Source of the DNA: Pontibacter virosus
Lineage (GTDB): Bacteria; Bacteroidota; Bacteroidia; Cytophagales; Hymenobacteraceae
DNA length: 64,000 nucleotides
Reading direction: 5' to 3'
Assembly: GCF_003096355.1 (NCBI RefSeq)
Contig: NZ_QEKI01000003.1
Coordinates: forward strand, 124,001 to 188,000
Within the stretch, counting starts at the first letter, position 1, and every line of letters starts with the position of its first letter. The notes beneath the pieces were generated by a model that had not been told where the DNA came from, ran no database searches, and saw only the letters and a list, made by a program, of their open reading frames with translations. Below are positions 53,022 through 61,777 of the stretch, piece by piece. The translations under genes and the position numbers were made by a program.

Positions 53022-54023
53022 TCAGATTACCTGAAAACCGTGTACATAGGGATCCTCGTCATCCAGGAAGATCGTGTTTAAGCCAGTGACCATCGCCCAG
53101 CCTTCTATACCTGGCAGAATAGCCGGCTTCCCGGCCACAGTGGTTTCACCCTCTATCGTACCCCTGAAAATGGAGCCGATGTAGCTTTCGTGGATGAACT
53201 CCTGCCCCGGCTTGAGCAAGCCCTTTGCGTACCACTGCGCCATGCGGGCCGAGGTGCCGGTGCCACAGGGTGAACGGTCGATGGCCTTGTCGCCGTAAAA
53301 CACCGCATTGCGTGCCGTTGAAGTAGGAGCCAGGGGTTCACCTGCCCAGAGGATGTGGGATAGACCGCGGATGGTGTCGTTTTCGGGGTGCACGAAAGTA
53401 TAGCGCTCGTTCATGCGCTTGCGTATCTCACGGCTCCAGGCAATCAGTTTGTCGGCTGTGAAGTCCTGTATACCTGCGAAGTTTTTCTGCGGATCGATGA
53501 TACCGTAGAAGTTACCGCCATAGGCTACGTCCAACGTGAGTTCGCCCAGCTCCGTGCATTCTACCGTCAGGTTCTCTGTTTCCAGGTATGAGGCCACGTT
53601 TGTGAGCTTCACTGTTTTCACTTTTTTGCCTTCCTGGGTATAACTCACCTTCACTAGTCCGGCCGGAGTTTCGAGCCGCAGCTGTCCGGGTGTTTTGGGA
53701 GTGATCAGGCCTTCCTCCAACGCGATGGTGACGGTGCCGATGGTACCGTGTCCGCACATGGGCAGGCAACCGCTGGTCTCAATGTAGAGCACCCCAATGT
53801 CGTTTGCAGGGTCGTGCGGTGGGTATAGGATGCTGCCCGACATCATGTCGTGGCCACGGGGTTCAAACATCAGGCCCTGCCTGATCCAATCATAGTCGCG
53901 CAGAAAATGCTGGCGCTTTTCGCTCATGTTGCTGCCCTGAAGTATAGGGCCACCGCCTGCCACCAGCCGAACCGGGTTGCCGCAGGTATGGGCGTCGATG
54001 CAAAAGAAGGTTTTTCGTGCCAT
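53022..54023 (-). CDS. 4-hydroxyproline 2-epimerase (proline racemase family)
   Basis: A 333-residue enzyme. The two catalytic cysteines are C90 in GCLPMCGHGTIG and C253 in DRSPCGTGTSARMA. Having both cysteines marks a two-base epimerase rather than a trans-3-hydroxyproline dehydratase, which keeps only one. It interconverts trans-4-hydroxy-L-proline and cis-4-hydroxy-D-proline, the first step of the pathway. It starts 2 bp after the ALDH stop. Proline racemase proper is the alternative, but the operon argues against it. Confidence 0.9.
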   Translation of the reverse strand: MARKTFFCIDAHTCGNPVRLVAGGGPILQGSNMSEKRQHFLRDYDWIRQGLMFEPRGHDMMSGSILYPPHDPANDIGVLYIETSGCLPMCGHGTIGTVTIALEEGLITPKTPGQLRLETPAGLVKVSYTQEGKKVKTVKLTNVASYLETENLTVECTELGELTLDVAYGGNFYGIIDPQKNFAGIQDFTADKLIAWSREIRKRMNERYTFVHPENDTIRGLSHILWAGEPLAPTSTARNAVFYGDKAIDRSPCGTGTSARMAQWYAKGLLKPGQEFIHESYIGSIFRGTIEGETTVAGKPAILPGIEGWAMVTGLNTIFLDDEDPYVHGFQVI

Positions 54024-54025
54024 GC

Positions 54026-55480
54026 TTAAATGCTGTCCTTTGTAAGCTGCCCGTTTACTGTGCGCCAGATCTGCTGCGGGTTCTCATCTTTCAACTCTAC
54101 TGGTAGCAGTTCCTGAGGCGACGACTGAAAGGTAACAGGCCGGGCAAAGCGCTTGATAGCGTAAGTGCCAACGGATGTGGAGCGGCTGTCAGTAGTGGCA
54201 GGGAAAGGACCACCGTGTGTCATGGCATGGGAAACTTCCACTCCGGTCGGTACCCCAGAGAAGAGCAGTCGACCACATCTTTCGCGCAACAGGTCTACCA
54301 GCTTTTCTGATTTCTGCAGCTCCTGGTCCGTCCCCCATAGGGTGCAGGTCAGCTGCCCTTGCAGTTTGCGGGCCACCTGCTCCAGTTCTTCCTGGTTTTC
54401 ATAGGTCACGACCATGGCATAAGGACCGAACACCTCCTCCTGGAGTGTCGGATGCTGCAGCCATTGCTGGGCGGTTGTCTTGGCCAGCGCCGCGCCGCCT
54501 GTCAGTAGATCCTCAGCCGGCGCCAGGATCATTTCTACGCCCTCGTGTGTGCGCAGGCCTTTTAAATTTTGATAGTAATTACTGCAGATGGTTTCGTGAA
54601 GCATTTTTTCGGCCGGGGCGTCCCGCAGTTTTTCTGCAAAAGTTTCCAAGAAGGTATGGTCCGCTTCTGAGGCAGGGTAGAAGACGAGTCCGGGACAGGT
54701 ACAGAACTGCCCCACGCCGAGCAGTACCGATTGTGCCGCCAGCCCGGCCAGTAGCGCTCCATTACCAGCAGCTTTTTCCGGAAGCACGAAGATTGGATTC
54801 ACGCTACCCATCTCAGCAAACACAGGTATAGGCACTGGGCGTTGACAGGCCAGGTCGAAGATGGCTTTACCGGCTTTAAAAGAGCCTGTGAACGCAACCG
54901 CCTTTGCCTGCGGGTGCTGCGCGAGTTGCTGCCCGACGTCTGCGCCACCGCTCACATGCTGGAAGATGCCTTCGGGCAGTTCGCAGCGTTGCAGGGCTTT
55001 CTGGATGGCGCCATATACCAGCAGCGATGTTTTGGGATGGGCGGGATGCTCTTTGTAAATGACCGGACAACCGGCAGCCAGGGCAGAGGCTGTATCGCCG
55101 CCAGCCGTGGAGAAGGCTAGCGGAAAATTGCTTGCCCCAAATACCACCACCGGTCCCAGCGGTATCAGCATGCGCCGCAGGTCCGGACGAGGTATAGGTG
55201 TGCGGTCAGGTATAGCGGTATCGATGGTCGCCTCCAGCCAGCTGCCTTCCTCCACCAGCGAAGCAAACAGTCGCAGCTGACCTACAGTACGGCCGCGCTC
55301 GCCGGTTAGCCTGGCGAGTGGCAGGTTCGATTCCTGGTGCGCGGTTTCCAACAGTTCATCGCCCAGTTGCTCAATTTCTTCGGCGATGGTGCGCAGCAGT
55401 TCTGCTTTGGAGGAAGCAGGCAGCTTCTTATACCTGACGAAGGCTACGTCGGCTTTCGTGAAAATCTCAGTGTAAGGCAT
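54026..55480 (-). CDS. 2,5-dioxovalerate (alpha-ketoglutarate semialdehyde) dehydrogenase
   Basis: A 484-residue aldehyde dehydrogenase. General-base Glu223 lies in FAEMGSVNP and catalytic Cys260 in VGQFCTCPG. The cofactor loop is FGASNFPLAFSTAGGDTASALAAGCPV. FAEMGSVNP and GQFCT are typical of the alpha-ketoglutarate semialdehyde dehydrogenase branch. It oxidises the semialdehyde made by the DapA-family enzyme to 2-oxoglutarate, the last step of hydroxyproline breakdown. The start overlaps the DapA-family stop by 14 bp. Confidence 0.9.
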   Translation of the reverse strand: MPYTEIFTKADVAFVRYKKLPASSKAELLRTIAEEIEQLGDELLETAHQESNLPLARLTGERGRTVGQLRLFASLVEEGSWLEATIDTAIPDRTPIPRPDLRRMLIPLGPVVVFGASNFPLAFSTAGGDTASALAAGCPVIYKEHPAHPKTSLLVYGAIQKALQRCELPEGIFQHVSGGADVGQQLAQHPQAKAVAFTGSFKAGKAIFDLACQRPVPIPVFAEMGSVNPIFVLPEKAAGNGALLAGLAAQSVLLGVGQFCTCPGLVFYPASEADHTFLETFAEKLRDAPAEKMLHETICSNYYQNLKGLRTHEGVEMILAPAEDLLTGGAALAKTTAQQWLQHPTLQEEVFGPYAMVVTYENQEELEQVARKLQGQLTCTLWGTDQELQKSEKLVDLLRERCGRLLFSGVPTGVEVSHAMTHGGPFPATTDSRSTSVGTYAIKRFARPVTFQSSPQELLPVELKDENPQQIWRTVNGQLTKDSI

Positions 55481-56390
55481 GGGCAGATTCCGTTAAGTTA
55501 GGTATGGCCGGACGATTGCGAATGCTTTCGTCGATGATGGCCAGCACGCGTTCTCTCTCTTCGCCTATCAGCGGCAGACGCGGTGCACGCACATGCTCGG
55601 TACCCAGCCCTACCTGCTGCTCGGCCAGTTTGATGTTCTGTACCAACTTAGGTACGATGTCGAGCTCCAGAAGGGGCAGGAACCAGCGGTAAATGGCAAG
55701 GGCTTCCTGTATACGGCCTGCCTGCACCAGTTTATAAATAGCCACCGTCTCTTTCGGGAAGGCGCAGACAAGGCCAGCTACCCAACCGTGTGCCCCCATC
55801 AGCAGACTCTCCATCGCCAGGGTGTCTACCCCGCAAAGTATCTTAATCCGGTCGCCGTAACGGTTGATCATGCGGGTAACATTGGAAATGTCACGGGTCG
55901 ACTCCTTCACCGCCTGTATGTTGTCATGCTGAATTAGCTCGTCAAAGATCTCCAGCGTGACCTGTATCTTATAGTCTGTGGGGTTGTTGTAAATCATGAT
56001 GGGAAGGGAAGTGCTCTCAGCCACAGCCTTAAAATAGGTCACCACCTCACGGTGGTCGGCCACGTATCGCATGGGCGGAAGCAGCATCAACCCTTTCGCT
56101 CCGATGGCCTCAGCCTCCCTGGCCCGGTTTACCGCTTCGTGTGTTGCGCCTTCGGCAATGTTGAGAATGACGGGTACATTGCCACCTACATGCGCGATGG
56201 TGCGCTCGGTCAACTCCTGTTTTTCGGATGTAGTGAGCACACTTGCCTCGCCCAGGGTGCCTCCCAGAATGATGCCATCGACACCTGCCTCCAACTGCGC
56301 ATCCACGTTGAGCAGAAATGTTTCATAGTCAATCGCTCCGTCCGTATAAAACTTGGTGGTGAGGGCAGGGTATACGCCGTTCCAGTTCAT
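55467..56390 (-). CDS. Pyrroline-4-hydroxy-2-carboxylate deaminase (DapA family)
   Basis: A 307-residue TIM-barrel enzyme of the dihydrodipicolinate synthase/NAL superfamily. Schiff-base Lys162 lies in IQAVKEST and Tyr134 in IMIYNNP. The G-G-T-x-G-E loop is GGTLGEAS. By context it deaminates and dehydrates 1-pyrroline-4-hydroxy-2-carboxylate to alpha-ketoglutarate semialdehyde. It is the first gene of the four-gene operon, facing a divergent AraC regulator, with TACATTTG at 56408-56415 as its -7 element. True DapA is unlikely given the operon. Confidence 0.88.
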   Translation of the reverse strand: MNWNGVYPALTTKFYTDGAIDYETFLLNVDAQLEAGVDGIILGGTLGEASVLTTSEKQELTERTIAHVGGNVPVILNIAEGATHEAVNRAREAEAIGAKGLMLLPPMRYVADHREVVTYFKAVAESTSLPIMIYNNPTDYKIQVTLEIFDELIQHDNIQAVKESTRDISNVTRMINRYGDRIKILCGVDTLAMESLLMGAHGWVAGLVCAFPKETVAIYKLVQAGRIQEALAIYRWFLPLLELDIVPKLVQNIKLAEQQVGLGTEHVRAPRLPLIGEERERVLAIIDESIRNRPAIPNLTESAHALH

Positions 56391-56407
56391 AAGCTTGTCT
56401 TTTTTAT

Positions 56408-56415
56408 CAAATGTA
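56408..56415 (-). promoter_or_regulatory. -7 element of the hydroxyproline operon
   Basis: Minus-strand TACATTTG is an exact TAnnTTTG match, 18 bp before the DapA-family ATG. No TTTG is visible at the expected -33 position, which suits an activator-dependent promoter, presumably using the adjacent AraC-type protein. The remaining 100 bp up to 56514 must hold its binding site and the divergent promoter. Confidence 0.55.
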
Positions 56416-56514
56416 GCTTACCCAATGCCCCTTGTCTTCCACTGGATTAATGAATACTGATAGTATATTGACCAATAGCTGGCAGATTTCTGGTAAAATG
56501 ATTAATATGGTATT

Positions 56515-57399
56515 ATGAAAAAGGTGATCCCGTTCAAAATCCCCAAGTCGAGCAAAGAGTTCGTGCGCTTTCAGGAAGACCGGCTGCCCTACTTCTATGA
56601 CAAATTGCACCAGCACCCGCAGATTCAACTGAGCTGTATTCTTAGAGGGGAGGGAAAACTGCTTGTGGGCGATTACCTGGGGCGCTTCAAACCGGGTAAC
56701 ATCTTCCTGCTGGGCCGTGACGTGCCGCATGTTTTCCGCAGCGACAAGGTATACTACGATGCCGATACCCAGCTGGAGTGCCATGCTCTGACCGTGTTCT
56801 TCGAAATAGAAGCGTTGGGACAGTCTTTCTGGGAAGCGGACGAACTGCAGGAGGCCCGAGCTTTTCTCGGCAAACTGAAAGGATGCTACCAGGTGCAGGG
56901 AATTAACCAGGCTGTTTTTGTTCGACAGATAGAGCAGCTAAGAGGAAAAACAGGGCTAAACAAGATGCTGGCAGGGCTGCAACTACTGCATGTGCTTCTG
57001 CAAGAGGCCAGGCTGGAACGATTGAATCTCGATGACCAGGTACAGGACCTGTCGGAGCGGGAGGGCAGGCGCATGGACCAGGTGCTGCACTTTTTGATGG
57101 AGCACAGCTACCGGGCTATACCACTGGAGGAAGCGGCAGCCGTGGCTAATCTGAGCCGGGAGGCATTCTGCCGTTTTTTTAAGGAGAGGACCCGCAAAAC
57201 GTTCACGGCTTTTCTGAACGAGATACGGATTGGCAACGCCTGTCAGCTGCTCCTGCAGGAAGATGCGACGGTTGCGAGTGTAGCGTACGGAGCAGGATTT
57301 TCCAATCTATCGCACTTCAACCGGGTGTTCAAAAACCAGATCGGTTGCTCCCCCAAGGTATACCGCCAGTCGGGTAGGGCAGAGTTGCAGCTTCGCTAA
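56515..57399 (+). CDS. AraC family regulator of the hydroxyproline operon
   Basis: A 294-residue regulator. The N-terminal cupin-like sensor (about 25-150) has LHQHPQIQLSCILRGEGKLLVGDYLGRFKPGNIFLLGRDVPHVFRS. The C-terminal double HTH (about 190-287) has EEAAAVANLSREAFCRFFKERTRKTFTAFLNEIRI and the family signature VASVAYGAGFSNLSHFNRVFKNQIGCSPKVYR. It is divergent from the four catabolic genes, 124 bp apart, so it is the likely activator, responding to hydroxyproline or an intermediate. The last codons and stop are part of a 22-bp tandem duplication. Confidence 0.9.
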   Translation: MKKVIPFKIPKSSKEFVRFQEDRLPYFYDKLHQHPQIQLSCILRGEGKLLVGDYLGRFKPGNIFLLGRDVPHVFRSDKVYYDADTQLECHALTVFFEIEALGQSFWEADELQEARAFLGKLKGCYQVQGINQAVFVRQIEQLRGKTGLNKMLAGLQLLHVLLQEARLERLNLDDQVQDLSEREGRRMDQVLHFLMEHSYRAIPLEEAAAVANLSREAFCRFFKERTRKTFTAFLNEIRIGNACQLLLQEDATVASVAYGAGFSNLSHFNRVFKNQIGCSPKVYRQSGRAELQLR

Positions 57400-57433
57400 T
57401 TGACGGCTATTGCTTCGCTAACTGACGGCTATT
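57390..57433. repeat. 22-bp tandem duplication at the araC-type stop codon
   Basis: Two adjacent copies of GCTTCGCTAA-(T/C)-TGACGGCTATT, at 57390-57411 and 57412-57433, differ at one base. The first includes the regulator's stop codon, so the stop region has been copied. A terminator follows at once. Confidence 0.85.
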
Positions 57434-57440
57434 ATAAACG

Positions 57441-57474
57441 ATAAAGGGCCCCGCGATAGCGGGGCCCTTTATTT
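57441..57474. terminator. Bidirectional terminator between araC-type and csp genes
   Basis: A perfect 14-bp stem ATAAAGGGCCCCGC/GCGGGGCCCTTTAT with a GATA tetraloop, flanked by AT-rich sequence on both sides. It serves the converging AraC-type gene (plus) and cold-shock gene (minus). Confidence 0.85.
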
Positions 57475-57500
57475 GATTTTACGCTTTATATATAACCAGA

Positions 57501-57692
57501 CTAAGCCAGTTTCACATTTACCGCGTTTAGTCCTTTTTTACCTTCTTTTACTTCGAATGTTACTTCGTCGTTTTCTCTGATCTCGTCGATCAAACCTGTT
57601 ACGTGTACGAAGTACTCTTCGTTTGTTTCACTGTCTTTGATAAAACCGAAACCTTTGGTTTCATTAAAGAATTTTACTTTTCCGTTACTCAT
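57501..57692 (-). CDS. Cold-shock domain protein (CspA family)
   Basis: A 63-residue single-domain OB-fold protein. RNP1 is KGFGFIKD and RNP2 is YFVHVTGL, with the opening GKVKFFNETKG. It binds single-stranded nucleic acid and acts as an RNA chaperone. The upstream 207 bp (57693-57899) likely hold a long leader and the promoter, but no full TAnnTTTG box was found. It ends facing the strong terminator at 57441. Confidence 0.95.
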   Translation of the reverse strand: MSNGKVKFFNETKGFGFIKDSETNEEYFVHVTGLIDEIRENDEVTFEVKEGKKGLNAVNVKLA

Positions 57693-57862
57693 GATATGTT
57701 GTTGTTAATACATGTTAGACACTGCATAACGGTAAAACGTTCATAGTATGTTGCAAGTTTTTGCTAAAAACTTTAAAATATTGCCTTTCAGCGTCCTCAG
57801 GGCCTATTATTTTTTTCAAATTCCTACACTATAGGCGTAGCCAATGAACGGGAGGTATAAAA

Positions 57863-57899
57863 AAAACCGGCAACAGGGAGCTGCTGCCGGTTTTCATTA
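57863..57899 (-). terminator. Terminator of the S1/P1 nuclease gene
   Basis: Minus-strand stem AAAACCGGCAGCAG/CTGTTGCCGGTTTT with a G-U pair and CTCC loop, followed by a run of T residues. It lies 20-55 bp past the stop codon at 57920. Confidence 0.8.
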
Positions 57900-57919
57900 A
57901 GGTATAAACGTTGTACAGT

Positions 57920-58687
57920 TTAGCCGTAGATCTCGTTAAGCAGACCAGCCAGGCGAACACCTGCCTGCAGGATGCGCTGCTCTACCGTGCTGAAGTTGTC
58001 GTAGCTGTAGCGGTAGCCCAGACGGCCATCTTGCGGTATGCTGTATACCTGCTCTCTCAGCTGAACCGACTCGTAGGCCCAGTCACGCACGCCTGTAGAC
58101 TGCCAAGTTTTTACCTGCTGTTTTGAAGGTGTTCCCACGAAATGGGCCAACTCAGAATAACTCAGGTTTTTGCCTTCGATCATGTCGGTGTCCCATACCC
58201 TGTGCAGGTTGGATGGCTGTCCGAACCACTGCAGCTTCACGGCATTTCCGCCCGAGTCTCCTTCTTTACCCACGTGCAACGGCTGGTGCAGATCGCCTAC
58301 CAGGTGCACCAAGTATTTGAGGTACTCTTCTTCCTGCTTTTCTGTCAGGTCGTCGGCTTTCAGGGCGGCTACCAGTTCTTCAATCTTCATGATGATGTCG
58401 CCGTTCGGGTTTTTCGCGGTCTGCTCGTACTTCATACCACCCGGTACAGTTACCCAGTGCCAGTCATGGGTATGGTCGTACACCGAATCCGACTTGATAT
58501 CGTCCATCCAAACTGACACCTCTGCCAGGGAATTATCTGCCAGAATTTTGCTAATCTTCTTCTGCGCTTTCTTCTTCAGGTGCTGCTCCGCTATCAGGCC
58601 GACGGCACGGTGTCCATTTTGTCCCCAGGCCATGGCCTGTGTCACAAACAGGGGGATAAATAGCAGAATACAAACTATTTTTTTCAT
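57920..58687 (-). CDS. S1/P1 family nuclease
   Basis: A 255-residue secreted zinc nuclease. The signal peptide is at 1-20; cleavage exposes W21 in AWGQNGHRAVG, and the N-terminal Trp is a zinc ligand in this family. Other ligands are in VWMDDIKSD, HDWHWVTVP, YLVHLVGDLHQPLHVGKEGDSGGN and NLHRVWDTDMIE. It degrades single-stranded DNA and RNA for phosphate or nucleoside scavenging. It is monocistronic with its own terminator. Confidence 0.93.
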   Translation of the reverse strand: MKKIVCILLFIPLFVTQAMAWGQNGHRAVGLIAEQHLKKKAQKKISKILADNSLAEVSVWMDDIKSDSVYDHTHDWHWVTVPGGMKYEQTAKNPNGDIIMKIEELVAALKADDLTEKQEEEYLKYLVHLVGDLHQPLHVGKEGDSGGNAVKLQWFGQPSNLHRVWDTDMIEGKNLSYSELAHFVGTPSKQQVKTWQSTGVRDWAYESVQLREQVYSIPQDGRLGYRYSYDNFSTVEQRILQAGVRLAGLLNEIYG

Positions 58688-58846
58688 CGATAAAATTATT
58701 GGATTTTAGATGCTGCAAAACAAAGGCTTTTTTGCGTAATTGTGTAGTTCAAAGGCCATTTCTTTTAAAGAATCGCTTTTCAGACCTTAAAGTTCAGTGG
58801 CATGCGGCGGCTGTTACGGTTCCTTTTTCTGATACAAATCTCTGGT

Positions 58847-59983
58847 ATGAAAATACTCCTTACAGGATTCCTCATGATGGCAGTGCTGGTAAACGCGAGC
58901 GGGCAGGAGCGCAAACGCGCCCGCGACTACGGTATCCGGATCGGGGTGCTGCAGCCGGGTGCGCACAATGCCATTACCGATGTGGCGGGGCTGCGGGTGG
59001 GGCACACTACCCTTGTGCAGGGAGATAAGGTCCGGACCGGGGTCACGGCCATCCTGCCGCATGACGGCAACCTCTTTCAGAATAAGGTGCCTGCTGCAGT
59101 ATATGTGGGCAACGGTTTTGGCAAACTGGCCGGCAGCACACAGGTGCAGGAACTGGGCAACTTAGAATCTCCCATCATTTTGACAAACACCCTGGGGGTC
59201 GGGACAGCCATGAACGCGGTGGTTGGCTATACCTTGCAATTGCCTGGCAACGAAGCCGTACAGTCGGTAAATGCGTTGGTAGGCGAAACGAACGATGGTT
59301 ACCTGAACGACATCCGGGGCAGGCATGTAAAGGAGGAACACGTGCTGCAGGCGATCAAACAGGCTGCTGGCGGACCGGTAGCTGAAGGCAATGTAGGAGC
59401 AGGTACGGGCACCGTTTGCTTTGGGTATAAGGGCGGCATCGGTACAGCATCGCGCAAACTGCCCGCTAGTCTGGGCGGCTATACCGTGGGCGTGCTGGTG
59501 CAGAGTAATTTCGGCGGCGTGCTGCAAATCGACGGCGTGCCCGTGGGGGAGGAGCTCGGACGCTTTTCGTACAGCAAGCAGGTGTTGGAAAGTGCGGATG
59601 GCTCTTGTATGATCGTGATTGCAACGGATGCGCCAGTAGACGCCCGTAACCTGGAGCGGATCGCCAGTAGAGCTATGCTGGGCCTGGCTAAAACCGGCGG
59701 CATTGCTTCCAATGGCAGCGGTGATTATGTGATCGCGTTCTCCACCAATGAAGGTTTGCGTATACCTTACAGTTCAGACCAAAAAACACAGACGTTCACC
59801 CTGCTCCGAAATGACGAGATGTCGCCACTTTTCATGGCTACCATTGAAGCAACAGAAGAAGCGATCATCAATTCGCTTTTCCGGGCTGAAACGATGAAAG
59901 GCCGTGACAGTAACACCATCGAAGCGCTCCCGCTAGAACCCGTTATCAAACTATTAAAGAAACACAATGCCATCAAACGATAA
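58847..59983 (+). CDS. P1 family peptidase (DmpA/L-aminopeptidase-D-esterase type)
   Basis: A 378-residue exported protein if started at MKILLTGFLMMAVLVNASG, which begins a clean signal peptide; an earlier ATG at 58802 would add 15 residues. Family marks are ITDVAGLRVGHTTL, GNVGAGTGTVCFGYKGGIGTAS and LVQSNFGG. The self-processing Gly-Ser site lies in DGSCMIVIATDAP, where the Ser becomes the N-terminal nucleophile. The family has aminopeptidase or beta-peptidase activity; the natural substrate is unclear. The stop overlaps the aminotransferase start by 17 bp. Confidence 0.88.
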   Translation: MKILLTGFLMMAVLVNASGQERKRARDYGIRIGVLQPGAHNAITDVAGLRVGHTTLVQGDKVRTGVTAILPHDGNLFQNKVPAAVYVGNGFGKLAGSTQVQELGNLESPIILTNTLGVGTAMNAVVGYTLQLPGNEAVQSVNALVGETNDGYLNDIRGRHVKEEHVLQAIKQAAGGPVAEGNVGAGTGTVCFGYKGGIGTASRKLPASLGGYTVGVLVQSNFGGVLQIDGVPVGEELGRFSYSKQVLESADGSCMIVIATDAPVDARNLERIASRAMLGLAKTGGIASNGSGDYVIAFSTNEGLRIPYSSDQKTQTFTLLRNDEMSPLFMATIEATEEAIINSLFRAETMKGRDSNTIEALPLEPVIKLLKKHNAIKR

Positions 59984-60824
59984 GCTTTTTGCCTACAACC
60001 TGGGCCAGATCGTACCTCTGAGCGAGGCGCGACTGCACATCAGTGACCTGTCCGTACAGCGCGGCTATGGGGTATTCGACTTTGTGAAAGTGCAGCAGGG
60101 CTATCCGCTGTTTCTAGACGATTACCTGGACCGTTTCTACCAGTCGGCGCAGCTGATGCACTTGGAGGTGCCGCTGTCAAGGGATGAACTGAAGCAGGTG
60201 ATAGCTGAGCTGCTAGACCGTAACCAATTGCCAGAAGCGGGCATGAAGATGATCCTGACCGGTGGCTACTCCGAGGATGGCTTCACGCCAATGAACCCCA
60301 ACCTGCTCATCACGCAGCTTCCACTCACGCTGCCTTCCGCTGAAAAAGTGGCGAAGGGCATTCCGATTATGACGCACGACTATGTACGAGAAGTGCCTGA
60401 AGTGAAAACGATCAACTACTCCATGGGTATACGCCTGCTGCAGGAGCAAAAAGCCGTTGGAGCAGAAGAGGTGCTGTATGCTAAGAATGGGATTGTTTCG
60501 GAATTTCCGCGCTGTAACTTTTTCATCGTAAAGCATGATGACACCGTGGTGACGCCTGCTAAAAATATCTTAAAGGGCATCACACGCAAAAATGTGCTGA
60601 CGCTGGCTGGTCGCAGGTATAAGACCGAAGTGCGCGACATCCGATTAGAGGAAGTGCTACAAGCCAGGGAGTGTTTTCTGACCAGCACTACCAAGCGCGT
60701 TTTGCCCATCGTGCGGGTCGATGACGTGTTGATCGGCACAGGCAAGCCGGGTGATGTGAGTCTGCAGTTGTTGCAGGATTTAAAAGACCTGGAAGGAGAG
60801 CAGGTGGCCGCCGCCAGGCAGTAG
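59967..60824 (+). CDS. Class IV aminotransferase
   Basis: A 285-residue PLP enzyme of the BCAT/D-amino acid transaminase/ADC lyase fold. Recognised are the N-terminal DLSVQRGYGVFDFVKV, the Lys in VKTINYSMGIRLLQEQ that holds PLP, AEEVLYAKNGIVSEFPRCNFF with the Glu contact, and GITRKNVLTLA. It differs from IlvE in several substrate-side residues, so D-alanine transaminase-like or other specificity is possible. It is translationally coupled to the P1 peptidase gene, suggesting use of amino acids released by it. Confidence 0.87.
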   Translation: MPSNDKLFAYNLGQIVPLSEARLHISDLSVQRGYGVFDFVKVQQGYPLFLDDYLDRFYQSAQLMHLEVPLSRDELKQVIAELLDRNQLPEAGMKMILTGGYSEDGFTPMNPNLLITQLPLTLPSAEKVAKGIPIMTHDYVREVPEVKTINYSMGIRLLQEQKAVGAEEVLYAKNGIVSEFPRCNFFIVKHDDTVVTPAKNILKGITRKNVLTLAGRRYKTEVRDIRLEEVLQARECFLTSTTKRVLPIVRVDDVLIGTGKPGDVSLQLLQDLKDLEGEQVAAARQ

Positions 60825-60850
60825 TATAATGGCAGCAGCCTGATAAAAAT

Positions 60851-60892
60851 AAAAAAGCCGCTATCTAACTGATAGAAGGCGGCTTTTTTTTT
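60851..60892 (+). terminator. Terminator of the P1 peptidase-aminotransferase unit
   Basis: Stem AAAAAAGCCGC/GCGGCTTTTTT enclosing a second small stem CTATC/GATAG, followed by nine T residues. It lies 27 bp after the aminotransferase stop. Confidence 0.88.
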
Positions 60893-60900
60893 AGTATAAC

Positions 60901-60919
60901 TCAGAATTTCTTCAGAATT
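60901..60919 (+). promoter_or_regulatory. OmpR-type direct-repeat operator upstream of PAP2 gene
   Basis: Two perfect TCAGAATT boxes start 11 bp apart (60901 and 60912), the spacing typical of OmpR/PhoB-family response regulators. The first box starts 51 bp before the PAP2 ATG. A matching pair lies upstream of the gene at 63096. TATA follows 25 bp from the first box in both cases. Confidence 0.6.
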
Positions 60920-60951
60920 GGCTGGTATATAGTACATAAAAGGCTTGTACT

Positions 60952-61773
60952 ATGAAGAAATACGTTTACAGCTTGCTCCTGAACTGGCTGTTTCTCCCCC
61001 CGGTGTTGGCTAACCAGCCTGAAAGTGCCATTCTCCACATTCCTGATACTACTGTTGTTGAACAACTAGCTGACACGACAGCGCAAACTGCCGATAACAG
61101 AAAGCTGAGTGTGCTTGCCAGGAAAGCAACTGTGCCTGTTTTGCTGATCGGGTTGGGTGTGACCCATATGGACGATGAAGGGCTTTTTGAAGGAAGCCGT
61201 GGCCTGCGTCGGGTCGTACAGCGCGGATACACCAATTACTCTACCACCGTAGACAATTACCTCTACCACACGCCTCTGGTCCTGACGGTTGGGCTAAACC
61301 TGGCGCGTGTAAAGGGCGAGCATCATTATGCCGAACAAGCCTTGCTGCTGGGTATGACGCACTTCGTGAACCGGGTGATTACGAACAACCTCAAAACGAT
61401 CACAGCCATTAACCGGCCGGATGGCTCCAGCGATGATGCCTTTCCGTCGGCCCATACCAGCAAGGCTTTCGCCTACGCTACTTTTTTTCACAAGGAGTAT
61501 GGCAGCCGCAGCATCTGGTACAGCATAGCAGGGTATTCCGTAGCCACTGCCACCGGTACACTGCGCATCCTCAACGACCGGCATTGGCTATCCGATGTGC
61601 TGGCCGGGGCTGGTATAGGGATTTTGTCCGCTGAAGTTGTATACCTGGTTTACCCCAGGCTGCAGGAAATCGTAGCCCATAGCTTCCATAAAAAACAGCA
61701 AAATCAACTGATCTTTATGCCTTACTACAGTGGCGGGGCTGGTGGTATCGCCCTGGTATGGCAGCTTCGCTAA
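60952..61773 (+). CDS. PAP2 family phosphatase
   Basis: A 273-residue protein with an N-terminal signal segment (about 5-20) and several membrane helices. The acid-phosphatase motifs are KTITAINRPDG (K-x6-R-P), PSAHTS and RILNDRHWLSDVLAG (R-x5-H-x3-D). It probably dephosphorylates undecaprenyl pyrophosphate or phosphatidic/phosphatidylglycerol phosphates, or lipid A. The long region between residues 20 and 130 before the first motif is typical of Bacteroidota PAP2 proteins. Placement beside a two-component system with shared operators suggests envelope-stress control. Confidence 0.9.
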   Translation: MKKYVYSLLLNWLFLPPVLANQPESAILHIPDTTVVEQLADTTAQTADNRKLSVLARKATVPVLLIGLGVTHMDDEGLFEGSRGLRRVVQRGYTNYSTTVDNYLYHTPLVLTVGLNLARVKGEHHYAEQALLLGMTHFVNRVITNNLKTITAINRPDGSSDDAFPSAHTSKAFAYATFFHKEYGSRSIWYSIAGYSVATATGTLRILNDRHWLSDVLAGAGIGILSAEVVYLVYPRLQEIVAHSFHKKQQNQLIFMPYYSGGAGGIALVWQLR

Positions 61774-61777
61774 AAAA

